Shown in pieces: positions 24,153 through 32,147 of a stretch of 64,000 nt of DNA. The notes below the pieces were generated by a model that worked only from the letters and a program-made list of their open reading frames with translations, did no database searches and was not told the origin of the DNA. The stretch's first letter is position 1. Every line of letters starts with the position of its first letter. The DNA lies in assembly GCA_963977525.1 (NCBI GenBank), contig CAXBPC010000022.1, positions 1-64,000 on the forward strand. Direction: 5' to 3'. The stretch is from Ancylomarina sp963977525. GTDB taxonomy: Bacteria; Bacteroidota; Bacteroidia; Bacteroidales; Marinifilaceae. The position numbers and the translations under genes are program-made.

Positions 24153-24231
24153 AACGTCATTCTTTTTACATCACATGATGTATACTTTTAGCCAACAATA
24201 AACCCAAGATTAACCCTTAATACCACAAGAC

Positions 24232-25140
24232 ATGTTTAATAAAATGATAGCAGCGACCCTGCCATACATGCCAAAGCAGATAGTTTGGATGTTTTCTAAG
24301 AGATATATTGCTGGAGAAACAATTGATGATGCGATAAAAGCTTCAATCGACTTAAATGCACAAGGCATAAAAGTTACAGTAGATCTTTTAGGTGAATTTA
24401 TTGAAGATTTGAGCCAAGCGACAGAAAATAAGGATGCGTATCTGGATATTATCGAAGCTTTCGAAAAAAATAAAATTGACGGTAACTATTCTGTAAAGCC
24501 AACCTTTTTTGGCTTATTAATCGATCCTGAAGTTTGTTATGAGAACATCAGAACAGTAGTTGCTAAAGCCGCAGAATACGGTAATTTCGTACGAATCGAT
24601 ATGGAAGATTCACCATGTGTGGATAATGAAATTGATATGTTCAGACGTTTAAGAAAAGAATTCCCTAAAAATGTAGGCTTAGTAGTACAATCATATCTAA
24701 AACGTACTTATTCCGATTTGGAAAACATGTTGGATATGCAAAATGGAACAGCACTTAACTACCGATTGTGTAAAGGTATTTATGTAGAGCCAGCTGAGGT
24801 TGCTTATAAGAAATATGAAGAAATCAACGAGAACTACATCAAAGATCTTGATTTAATGCTTAAGAATGGTATCTATCCAGGTATAGCTACTCATGATAAG
24901 AATTTAATTCAGCCAGCATATGATTTGATAGAAAAGTATAATGTACCTAAGGATAACTATGAATTCCAGATGTTGTATGGTGTAACACCTGAACTCAGAC
25001 AATCAATCCTTGATAAAGGACACAAAATGAGAGTGTATGTTCCTTTTGGAAAAGATTGGTTTGGATATTCTACTCGTAGACTTAAAGAAAATCCAAAAAT
25101 GGCTATGCTGATAATAAAAGCATTATTTAGCAGAGGCTAA
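24232..25140 (+). CDS. Proline dehydrogenase family protein
   Basis: A 302-residue monofunctional member of the flavin-dependent proline dehydrogenase family, which oxidises proline to pyrroline-5-carboxylate. Family features include QGIKVTVDLLGE near the N-terminus, KPTFFGLLID, NFVRIDMEDS and VGLVVQSYLKRT. YRLCKGIYVEPAEVAYKK, ATHDKNLIQPA, FQMLYGV and the terminal RVYVPFGKDWFGYSTRRLKENP follow, the last holding the conserved substrate-binding YxxRR-type segment. The pyrroline-5-carboxylate dehydrogenase partner is not adjacent. Monocistronic. Confidence 0.9.
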   Translation: MFNKMIAATLPYMPKQIVWMFSKRYIAGETIDDAIKASIDLNAQGIKVTVDLLGEFIEDLSQATENKDAYLDIIEAFEKNKIDGNYSVKPTFFGLLIDPEVCYENIRTVVAKAAEYGNFVRIDMEDSPCVDNEIDMFRRLRKEFPKNVGLVVQSYLKRTYSDLENMLDMQNGTALNYRLCKGIYVEPAEVAYKKYEEINENYIKDLDLMLKNGIYPGIATHDKNLIQPAYDLIEKYNVPKDNYEFQMLYGVTPELRQSILDKGHKMRVYVPFGKDWFGYSTRRLKENPKMAMLIIKALFSRG

Positions 25141-25148
25141 TACAAAAG

Positions 25149-25178
25149 AAAAGCGGTGATAAAATCACCGCTTTTTTT
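25149..25178. terminator. Terminator after the proline dehydrogenase gene
   Basis: AAGCGGTGA (25151-25159) and its complement (25165-25173) flank a 5-nt loop and are followed by a T tract. The converging gene at 25178 abuts it, so it may serve both. Confidence 0.85.
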
Positions 25179-25885
25179 TATTCCTTTTTTACACCATACT
25201 TATACATTTGCTGAAGAATTTTAACTTCATCATCCGTTACCATTGCATCAGATATTTTCATCTTCTTTTTACGTTTCAATCTCTTCAGCTCTGGTAAGGT
25301 TCGTGTTGTACTTACTCCTGCAGTCATTCCAGTAGGTACCATTGTTTTATTTTCTATAGCACTTACATGATTTTTAATAAGCAAATCTGTGTTTGCTTTT
25401 GCATCCATAGTAGCAGGTCTTTTTGTTAAAGCTTCATAGGTTGCTGAATTCACATTATTTTTTGCTCGAACATACTCTGGCGTATTTACTTTTGCATTCA
25501 TAAATGCCTCTTTAAAATCACCAAAACGAGGCAGAATTAAAACTTCCTGTAGTGCAATAGTATCCTTAGACAGAAATACTCCAAATAGATAATCTTCCTG
25601 TTGCAGACTATCACTAACAACAACATTTACATCATGGTAACCAACAAATGAATACTTAATAGTATCCCCAGAGTTTACCCAAATAGAAAATCTTCCATAC
25701 TCATTAGTTGTGCCACCTCGTTTTTTATTCACATTTAAATGTGCATATGGCAAACCTTTAAAACTAGCCTGATCCATTACAGCTCCAGTAAAAAATATAG
25801 AATCAAGATTATATCTCTGAGCTTTAATCTCTTTCGAAAAAATTAAAGCTAAAATTATAGCACAGCAAAATATTAATTTTCTCAT
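25178..25885 (-). CDS. Exported carboxypeptidase-regulatory-like domain protein
   Basis: A 235-residue protein with a signal peptide (about 1-22) and one CarboxypepD_reg-like beta-sandwich (about 30-115). That domain is seen as FFTGAVMDQASFKGLPYAHLNV, TTNEYGRFSIWV and IKYSFVGYHDVNV. The rest, which is polar and Lys/Arg-rich near LKRLKRKKKMKIS, matches nothing I recognise. There is no TonB plug or barrel, so it is not a receptor. It may be an envelope-associated protein of unknown function. The nitroreductase gene ends 17 bp from its start region on the same strand, so the two may form an operon. Confidence 0.75.
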   Translation of the reverse strand: MRKLIFCCAIILALIFSKEIKAQRYNLDSIFFTGAVMDQASFKGLPYAHLNVNKKRGGTTNEYGRFSIWVNSGDTIKYSFVGYHDVNVVVSDSLQQEDYLFGVFLSKDTIALQEVLILPRFGDFKEAFMNAKVNTPEYVRAKNNVNSATYEALTKRPATMDAKANTDLLIKNHVSAIENKTMVPTGMTAGVSTTRTLPELKRLKRKKKMKISDAMVTDDEVKILQQMYKYGVKKE

Positions 25886-25902
25886 AAGGCAAAGTATTTA
25901 GT

Positions 25903-26475
25903 CTAAAATTCATTTATTACAAGATCTTCAAGCTTTCTTTTAGGCACATGATGTACACCATTTTCATCTCTCCAATACTTTATATCATTATCTTTCATAT
26001 CCTCAATAACAACCTCCTCCTTGGGCTTACCAAAAGCGACCACTTGAATGATTGAATAATTTTCAGAAACATTTAATAATTCTCTAAGGTTTTTCTCTTT
26101 AAAGGCTCTAAGAATACAACCCCCATATCCATCTTCAACAGCTCCTAACATCATATTTTGAACTGCAATTCCATCATCGCTAAAGTAATTCTTACTTAAA
26201 CGTTCATCATTTAGCATGATGACATATGCAACTGGTTGCTCTCCCTCAGCTGGTCCAGCCCAATCAGTCAAATAACCAGCCCAAGCTAAATTTTCAAAAA
26301 CCTGTTTACACAAATCTTTATTTGTTACGGTCACATACCTTAAGCTCTGTGCATTTCTTCCAGAAGCCCCAAGTCTAGCCAAATCAATCCATTGCCTTAA
26401 TTTATCTTTCTCAATAATTTCGTTTTGATAAAAACGACGGTAACTTCTATTTTTTAACACTAATTCTTTTAACAT
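25903..26475 (-). CDS. Nitroreductase family protein
   Basis: A 190-residue flavin-binding protein of the nitroreductase fold. SYRRFYQNEIIEKDKLRQWIDLARLGASGRNAQSLRYV contains the usual Arg-rich FMN phosphate-binding start and the SxxNxQ-type segment. DDGIAVQNMMLGAVEDGYGGCIL forms the second FMN contact, and VVAFGKPKEE closes the core. The substrate cannot be predicted, since members reduce nitroaromatics, quinones or flavins, or dehalogenate. It lies just upstream of the carboxypeptidase-regulatory-like gene on the same strand. Confidence 0.88.
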   Translation of the reverse strand: MLKELVLKNRSYRRFYQNEIIEKDKLRQWIDLARLGASGRNAQSLRYVTVTNKDLCKQVFENLAWAGYLTDWAGPAEGEQPVAYVIMLNDERLSKNYFSDDGIAVQNMMLGAVEDGYGGCILRAFKEKNLRELLNVSENYSIIQVVAFGKPKEEVVIEDMKDNDIKYWRDENGVHHVPKRKLEDLVINEF

Positions 26476-26693
26476 TCGAATCCTGTCTTATTATACGATT
26501 GAAATTTAAATTCAGTACACTTTTTCTAATAAAATTGATCTTCTCGACGCTCTTTTTAAGATAAGCATTATATTACTTTTCATCAAGAGCTTCATTCTAT
26601 TTAATAAATAAGGAAGCTATAAACACTTACTCCTTTACACAAATAGAACGCATAATTAACTCATAAATATTATAAGCATATACAAATCTAAAA

Positions 26694-26724
26694 TAAAAAA
26701 GCTGCTACACGAGTAACAGCTCTA
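26694..26724 (-). terminator. sodB terminator
   Basis: AGCTG-TAC at 26700-26708 and GTA-CAGCT at 26713-26721 form a stem with one mismatch and a 4-nt loop, followed on the minus strand by TTTTTT. Confidence 0.75.
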
Positions 26725-26745
26725 TTTTTAATACAAATTAATTCA

Positions 26746-27330
26746 TCATAAATTTTCAAATCGGTTCTCTATCAATTCCCAATCAATCAACTCCCAGAAA
26801 TTCTCGATATACTTAGGACGAGCATTCTGAGTGTCTAAATAATAAGCATGTTCCCATACATCTAAAGTCATAATAGGTTTCAGATTATTGCAAAGAGGAT
26901 TCTCTGCATTTGCCGTTTTCACAATTCTCAGTTTGTTGTCTGAATCAGCTACTAGCCAAACCCAACCAGAACCAAAAAGAGTTGCTCCTGCCTTCGAAAA
27001 TTCTTCTTTGAATTTTTCAAACGAACCGAATGTATAAACTAGGGCTTCATTCAATTTATTTCTTGGCTTTCCACCTCCTCTAGGTTTTAGTCCCATAAAA
27101 TAAAAGGTATGATTGAAAACTTGAGCTGCATTATTGAAAATCCCACCATCTGATTTAAGAATAATATCAACTAAATCGGCATCTTCAAAAGAAGTTCCTT
27201 CTATCAAATTGTTTAAATTATTGACGTAGGCTTGATGATGTTTTCCGTAATGAAATTCAAGAGTTCTTTTAGAAATAAGAGGTTCTAACGCATCTAGTGC
27301 ATAAGGTAACAGGGGAAGTTCATGTTTCAT
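26746..27330 (-). CDS. sodB: Superoxide dismutase, Fe-type
   Basis: The enzyme disproportionates superoxide. The metal ligands are H27, H74, D157 and H161 (DVWEHAYY). The second-sphere glutamine lies at Q70 in NNAAQVFNH, and residues 141-146 read NAENPL. This is the iron-type pattern, with the Gln supplied from the first half. The ATG at 27330 gives a standard 194-residue protein. A longer frame running up to 27495 would overlap the upstream sodA-like gene and adds a non-family N-terminus, so it is rejected. It follows the Mn-type gene in tandem, but a terminator lies between them. Confidence 0.93.
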   Translation of the reverse strand: MKHELPLLPYALDALEPLISKRTLEFHYGKHHQAYVNNLNNLIEGTSFEDADLVDIILKSDGGIFNNAAQVFNHTFYFMGLKPRGGGKPRNKLNEALVYTFGSFEKFKEEFSKAGATLFGSGWVWLVADSDNKLRIVKTANAENPLCNNLKPIMTLDVWEHAYYLDTQNARPKYIENFWELIDWELIENRFENL

Positions 27331-27388
27331 AATTTTGTTTATTTGATTTACCCTAATTTCACCATAATTATTGAATAAGGCAAAAAAA

Positions 27389-27421
27389 AGATCGACTCTC
27401 GAATAAATTCGAAAGTCGATC
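27389..27421 (-). terminator. Terminator between the two SOD genes
   Basis: On the minus strand GATCGACTTTCGAAT and ATTCGAGAGTCGATC form a 15-bp stem with one mismatch, followed by eight T residues. It should separate transcription of the Mn-type gene from the Fe-type gene. Confidence 0.85.
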
Positions 27422-27448
27422 CCAAAATCAAAAAAACAATAAACAAAA

Positions 27449-28051
27449 CTAATCCTGAAAGCGCCTTGACGCTTCCTCCCAATTAAGCACTTCAAAAAAC
27501 TCTGAAATGTAATCGGGTCTTCTATTTTGAAACTTTAAATAGTAAGCATGTTCCCATACGTCCAATCCTAGAATTGGAGTTCCTTTTACTTCAGCATCAT
27601 CCATTAACGGATTGTCTTGATTTGGTGTGGAGGAAATTTTCAAACTACCATCAGATAGTTTTACTAACCAAGCCCAACCTGAACCAAATCGCGTAGCAGC
27701 TGCCTTTGAAAACTTTTCTTTAAACTGCTCAAATCCACCAAATGTGTCATTAATAGCTTTTTGCAATTTACCAGTAGGCTCTCCACCTCCATTAGGTGAC
27801 ATTAGCTTCCAAAACAAATCGTGATTATAATAACCTCCACCATTATTTCTAATCGCAGAAGATTGTCTTGAAACACGTCCTAAAATCTCACCAATACATT
27901 TTCCATCAAGATCAGTACCAGCAATTGCTGCATTTAAATTATTAGTATACCCAGCATGATGCTTTGAATGGTGAATCTCCATAGTTCTTGCATCAATATG
28001 TGGCTCTAAAGCATCATATGCATACGGTAATTTAGGTAATTCAAAACTCAT
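27449..28051 (-). CDS. sodA: Superoxide dismutase, Mn-type (or cambialistic)
   Basis: A second, distinct superoxide dismutase of 200 residues. Ligands are H27, H77, D164 and H168. Where the Fe-type protein has a Gln it has G73 (NNGGGYYNHDLFW). A Gln instead appears at Q145 in STPNQDNPLM, the manganese-type arrangement. PNGGGEPTG after the second ligand also fits the Mn branch. Metal choice in this family cannot be fixed by sequence alone, so cambialistic use is possible. A well-formed promoter lies upstream. Confidence 0.93.
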   Translation of the reverse strand: MSFELPKLPYAYDALEPHIDARTMEIHHSKHHAGYTNNLNAAIAGTDLDGKCIGEILGRVSRQSSAIRNNGGGYYNHDLFWKLMSPNGGGEPTGKLQKAINDTFGGFEQFKEKFSKAAATRFGSGWAWLVKLSDGSLKISSTPNQDNPLMDDAEVKGTPILGLDVWEHAYYLKFQNRRPDYISEFFEVLNWEEASRRFQD

Positions 28052-28127
28052 ATTCTAACAGTTTAAATCAGTAAAAGAAATTATTGAAATTGACTATTTT
28101 TATTTAATCTCGTTTTCAATAACAAAA

Positions 28128-28159
28128 CAAATCTATATTATAAATGAATCTCTTCCAAA
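28128..28159 (-). promoter_or_regulatory. sodA promoter
   Basis: On the minus strand TTTG (28159-28156), a 20-nt spacer and TAGATTTG (28135-28128) match the Bacteroidota -33/-7 promoter. It lies about 77 bp before the sodA start codon. Confidence 0.6.
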
Positions 28160-28329
28160 TATTTTAAGACTTTTTTATCTTTTATTTTCAATAATTAATC
28201 CAGCAAAACTATTTTACTCTTTCTATCCCCTATATCAAAGAGATTTAAATAAAATTTCTTTAATCTTTTTAGCCTTTCCTCATGTCAATTCTGTAATTTC
28301 GCAGCGAATTAGAGCTAAGGAACAGAAAA

Positions 28330-29631
28330 GTGAATAAGAAAATATTAGATATCGCCCTACCCAATATTGTTAGTAACATAACAATTCCGCTTCTAGGAAT
28401 AGTAGACTTGGCACTAATGGGACATTTAGGTGAAGTGGATTTTATTGGAGGAATTGCTTTAGGCGGTATAATTTTCAACTTCCTATATTGGGGATTTGCC
28501 TTTTTGCGAATGGGCACTAGCGGGATTACAGCACAGGCATACGGAGCAAGGAACTTAAACGAAAGTATCCTGTCTCTTGGAAGAGCATTACTCGTTGCAG
28601 CAATTGGTAGTATCCTTATATTATTACTTCAAAAACCAATTGCACTATTAAGCTTTAGTTATATAGATTCAGAAACTTCAGTTGAAAACATAGCTCTTTC
28701 TTATTATAATATCAGAATATGGGCAGCACCTGCAACTATTTCGCTATATGCTTTAACAGGTTGGTTCATTGGTATGCAGAATTCAAAAATCCCAATGATT
28801 ATAGCCATCATCTGTAATATAATCAACATCAGCTTATCGGCCTATTTTGTTTATGGGTTGAATCTTGATGCAAGAGGTGTTGCATTAGGGACTGTAATTG
28901 CTCAATACTGTGGATTGGTTCTAGCCTCAATTTTCATTTGGCGATACTATAGAAGGTTATTCAAGTATTGGACAAACAAAGGTTTATTAAAAATTAAAGA
29001 ACTGAAACATTTTGTTCTGATTAATAAGGATATATTCATTCGTACACTTTGTATCATTTTTGTATTTACCTTTTTCACAACAGAATCTGCAAGTACGAAT
29101 AAAACGATACTAGCAGTTAATTCCCTTTTGCTGCAATTCCTTTTCATATTTTCATACCTAATGGATGGATTTGCCTATGCTGCAGAAGCTTTAGTTGGAA
29201 AATTTGTTGGAGCTCAAAATCGCAAAAGCTTCCTTACTACTGTTCGTTACTTATTTATCTGGGGAACTGTAATCAGTTTAATTTTCACTGTATTTTATGC
29301 ATTGGGAGGGAAATGGATATTATCTATGCTAACTAATAGTACAGAAATAATAAGTGCTGCAAGCCCCTATCTGAAATGGTTAATTCTACTTCCGATTTTG
29401 AGTTTTGCCTCATTCTTATACGACGGTATTTATATTGGAGCTACAGCCTCAGTTTATATGCGAAAAACTATGATGGCAGCTACTCTTCTTATTTTCGTTC
29501 CAGTCTATTGGGCATTGAAGGATATTCTTTTAAACCATGGACTTTGGATTGCCATGCTATCTTTTATGCTTGCCAGAGGCATATTCCAAGCGATCTACTT
29601 CAAGAAAGCAGTTTTAATAAAGTTCAAATAG
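28330..29631 (+). CDS. MATE-family efflux transporter
   Basis: A 433-residue inner-membrane protein with about twelve hydrophobic segments in two related halves, typical of MATE cation- or drug-coupled exporters. The first helix region (ILDIALPNIVSNITIPLLGIVDLALMGHLGE) and FAFLRMGTSGITAQAYGARN are characteristic, and match the DinF-type branch. The start is a GTG at 28330. Substrates cannot be predicted. The stop lies only three bases from the stop of the converging gene, with no visible terminator between them. Confidence 0.92.
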   Translation: MNKKILDIALPNIVSNITIPLLGIVDLALMGHLGEVDFIGGIALGGIIFNFLYWGFAFLRMGTSGITAQAYGARNLNESILSLGRALLVAAIGSILILLLQKPIALLSFSYIDSETSVENIALSYYNIRIWAAPATISLYALTGWFIGMQNSKIPMIIAIICNIINISLSAYFVYGLNLDARGVALGTVIAQYCGLVLASIFIWRYYRRLFKYWTNKGLLKIKELKHFVLINKDIFIRTLCIIFVFTFFTTESASTNKTILAVNSLLLQFLFIFSYLMDGFAYAAEALVGKFVGAQNRKSFLTTVRYLFIWGTVISLIFTVFYALGGKWILSMLTNSTEIISAASPYLKWLILLPILSFASFLYDGIYIGATASVYMRKTMMAATLLIFVPVYWALKDILLNHGLWIAMLSFMLARGIFQAIYFKKAVLIKFK

Positions 29632-29634
29632 ATT

Positions 29635-30336
29635 CTAGCTTTTCAATAACTGAAACTGGTAAAGCTTAACCAATAGCTCTTCTAGGTTAGAAGTTATTGT
29701 TTCAATTTCATGATCATCAATGCTTAATTTCTTGGTTGCATTTTCAATATTTCCAGCAACGTATGAAAGTTGAATCAAATCAATATTTGATTCTAAACAG
29801 GCATACAGAACAGCTGCACCTTCAGAACTTATCACCTCAGGATAATTTTTAATGTAGATTTCTCCTATCTGAAAAAGATTCGCAGGAATGGTATTACATG
29901 TCATTCCACTTACTTTTCGGAATGAGGTTAATATCTCTGAATAGTCTGAAGAATTTTCAAGAACTCCATTTTTAAAAGGAACTTCGTTCTTAGAAGTAAG
30001 TTCGAAATCGAAAAATGACTGAAAGCCCGAATCGAAAGTAAAACCCATATCTCCAAAATAATCATCTATGACATTTACTAGACTCCCTACCTCCGATTTA
30101 TCATTTAAGGCATATGATCTTCCAATATGAATAACCAAGTCATAATTCTTACGCTGAATGGCTTTATTTATCCAGTGACTAGCAATACTGCCTCCATATC
30201 CTGATATTAGAATATCAAATTCGTTTTCAGCTAATTGAAATCGAGCATAGTTTTTCCCATAATTATCAATCAATTGGAGTTGACTAATAAATTTTTGTAA
30301 AGAGATAAAAGTGGGACTAACAATTAAAATATCCAT
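29635..30336 (-). CDS. mqnB: Futalosine hydrolase-like nucleosidase
   Basis: A 233-residue member of the nucleoside phosphorylase/hydrolase fold. ILIVSPTFISLQKF starts the fold, ILISGYGGSIASHWINKAI and YDLVIHIGRSYAL form the first nucleobase region, and SSEGAAVLYACLESNIDLIQLSYVAGN holds the conserved glutamate of the active site. The best match I can propose is futalosine hydrolase of the alternative menaquinone pathway, which Bacteroidota commonly use. Other nucleosidases of the same fold remain possible. It diverges from folE. Confidence 0.65.
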   Translation of the reverse strand: MDILIVSPTFISLQKFISQLQLIDNYGKNYARFQLAENEFDILISGYGGSIASHWINKAIQRKNYDLVIHIGRSYALNDKSEVGSLVNVIDDYFGDMGFTFDSGFQSFFDFELTSKNEVPFKNGVLENSSDYSEILTSFRKVSGMTCNTIPANLFQIGEIYIKNYPEVISSEGAAVLYACLESNIDLIQLSYVAGNIENATKKLSIDDHEIETITSNLEELLVKLYQFQLLKS

Positions 30337-30373
30337 AGATGCAAGTACTTAGCAATAACAAAGCTTTCCTAAA

Positions 30374-30407
30374 TTTGCTTAATCGACAAAAAATATACCT
30401 AAATTTG
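30374..30407 (+). promoter_or_regulatory. folE promoter
   Basis: TTTG (30374-30377), a 22-nt spacer and TAAATTTG (30400-30407) match the Bacteroidota -33/-7 elements. An identical TAAATTTG at 30370-30377 contributes the -33 part, because the 11-mer CCTAAATTTGC is present twice, 30 bp apart. Confidence 0.55.
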
Positions 30408-30497
30408 CAAGCTTAAGCTGATAAATTGATAGACCTAAATAGAAAAGGATATCAATTGAATTTTATCGAACGATAGTATTTAAACACAAAATATAAG

Positions 30498-31124
30498 ATG
30501 GAATTTTCAAGTAACGAAACGGAAAATAAAGGTTACACAAAAATAGAAAAATTCAACCAGGAAACGACTGAGAAACTCATGTTTCACTACAAAAAGGTAT
30601 TGGAACTTCTGGGCGAAGATACGAAGAGAGAGGGACTTGAAAAAACCCCATTAAGAGTTGCTAAGGCTATGCAATTTCTTACACAAGGTTATCATATCAA
30701 ACCAGAAGAGATTCTAAAGTCCGCAATGTTCAAAGAAGATTATCGTCAGATGGTAATCGTTAAGGACATTGAAGTTTATTCGATGTGTGAACACCACATG
30801 CTTCCATTTGTAGGAAGAGCTCACGTTGCTTATATCCCTGATGGAACCATTACTGGTCTAAGTAAAATTGCTCGTATAGTTGATGCTTTTTCTCGTCGCT
30901 TACAGGTGCAGGAGAGATTAACAACTCAAATTAAAGATTGCATTCAAGATACGCTTAAACCTCTTGGAGTAGCAGTTGTAATTGAAGCATCACATATGTG
31001 TATGTCTATGAGAGGTGTTCAGAAACAAAACTCAACAACAACAACTTCTGATTTTACTGGAGCTTTCGAAAAAGTCGCTACACGCGAAGAATTTATTCGA
31101 CTGATCTCTACAAAAACTATATAA
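30498..31124 (+). CDS. folE: GTP cyclohydrolase I
   Basis: FolE converts GTP to dihydroneopterin triphosphate, the first step of folate synthesis. The zinc ligands are C97 and H100 in SMCEHHMLPF together with C168 in MCMSMRGVQ. The signature stretches LEKTPLRVAKAMQFLTQGY and GLSKIARIVDAFSRRLQVQERL are intact. The 208-residue length and the QKQNSTTTTS stretch are normal for the type IA enzyme. fabD follows 43 bp downstream and may be co-transcribed. Confidence 0.97.
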   Translation: MEFSSNETENKGYTKIEKFNQETTEKLMFHYKKVLELLGEDTKREGLEKTPLRVAKAMQFLTQGYHIKPEEILKSAMFKEDYRQMVIVKDIEVYSMCEHHMLPFVGRAHVAYIPDGTITGLSKIARIVDAFSRRLQVQERLTTQIKDCIQDTLKPLGVAVVIEASHMCMSMRGVQKQNSTTTTSDFTGAFEKVATREEFIRLISTKTI

Positions 31125-31167
31125 TTACTAATTAACGATTGATAAGTATCAATACTAATCGAAAGCT

Positions 31168-32058
31168 ATGAAAGCATATGTATTCCCAGGGCAAGGCGCC
31201 CAATTTGTTGGTATGGGTAAAGACCTATACGAAAACTCTGAACTAGGTAAAGAATTATTCGATAAAGCTAACGAGATTCTTGGTTTCAACATTACTGAGT
31301 TAATGTTCAACGGAACTGATGAAGATCTAAGACAAACTAAGGTTACTCAACCAGCTATCTTTCTTCACTCAGTTATTTTAGCTAAGACTTTAGGTGATGA
31401 TTTCAAACCAGAAATGGTTGCTGGTCACTCTTTAGGTGAATTCTCTGCACTTGTTGCTAATGGAGCTCTTTCTTTCGAAGATGGATTAAAGTTGGTTTCT
31501 CAACGTGCAACGGCTATGCAACAAGCTTGCGAAATTGAGCCTTCAACTATGGCTGCTATCATCGGTCTTGATGACGAAACCGTTGTAAGAATTTGTTCTG
31601 AGATTGAAGAAATTGTGGTTCCTGCAAACTTTAACTGCCCAGGCCAATTGGTTATTTCTGGTAGCATGAAAGGTATTGAAGTTGCATGTGAGAAATTAAA
31701 AGAAGCTGGTGCTAAGCGAGCTTTGCCATTGAAAGTTGGTGGTGCATTTCACTCTCCATTGATGGAGCCTGCACGTGTTGAGCTTGAAGAAGCTATCAAA
31801 AACACAAAATTCTCGACACCTACTTGCGCTGTTTACCAAAACGTAAATGCTAAACCAGTTATTGATCCAGAAGAAATCAAGAAAAATCTTGTTGCTCAGT
31901 TAACTGCTCCTGTACGTTTTACTCAAACAATGGTTAACATGATTGCTGATGGAGCTAGCTCTTTCACTGAAGTTGGTCCTGGTAAAGTCATTCAAGGTTT
32001 AGTTAAAAAAGTAGACCGCAAAATGGAAACTTTTGGTGTAGATTCATACCAAGCATAA
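31168..32058 (+). CDS. fabD: Malonyl-CoA:ACP transacylase
   Basis: FabD moves the malonyl group from coenzyme A to acyl carrier protein for fatty acid synthesis. The N-terminal VFPGQGAQFVGMGKDLY, the nucleophile S88 in AGHSLGEFSALVA and H195 in GGAFHSPLMEPA are the expected catalytic features, with R113 in the SQRATAM segment binding malonate. The 296-residue length is standard. Other fab genes are not adjacent. It is followed by a strong hairpin shared with the converging gene. Confidence 0.97.
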   Translation: MKAYVFPGQGAQFVGMGKDLYENSELGKELFDKANEILGFNITELMFNGTDEDLRQTKVTQPAIFLHSVILAKTLGDDFKPEMVAGHSLGEFSALVANGALSFEDGLKLVSQRATAMQQACEIEPSTMAAIIGLDDETVVRICSEIEEIVVPANFNCPGQLVISGSMKGIEVACEKLKEAGAKRALPLKVGGAFHSPLMEPARVELEEAIKNTKFSTPTCAVYQNVNAKPVIDPEEIKKNLVAQLTAPVRFTQTMVNMIADGASSFTEVGPGKVIQGLVKKVDRKMETFGVDSYQA

Positions 32059-32091
32059 GTCTAAATTCTGATCTTAGGATCAAGTAAAAAA

Positions 32092-32127
32092 AAAGAGATC
32101 TCAACTATTTGAGATCTCTTTTTTTAT
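32092..32127. terminator. Terminator between fabD and the REC/PPDK gene
   Basis: A 13-bp perfect stem (AAAGAGATCTCAA at 32092-32104, complement at 32109-32121) with a 4-nt loop is flanked by A and T tracts and can work in both directions. Confidence 0.9.
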
Positions 32128-32147
32128 ATAAACTAATATGGTCTTAA

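Larger units (their letters stand above)
23859..24231. other. 373-bp intergenic region between divergent genes
   Basis: AT-rich region between the OmpH-like gene and the proline dehydrogenase gene. It holds a -7 box for the OmpH-like gene (23957-23964) and a strong hairpin (24117-24152). I see no gene or recognised RNA family in the remainder. Confidence 0.6.

Noticed and set aside
27331..27495. N-terminal extension of the Fe-type SOD
   Set aside because: It overlaps the Mn-type gene and the terminator between them and does not resemble SOD N-termini.
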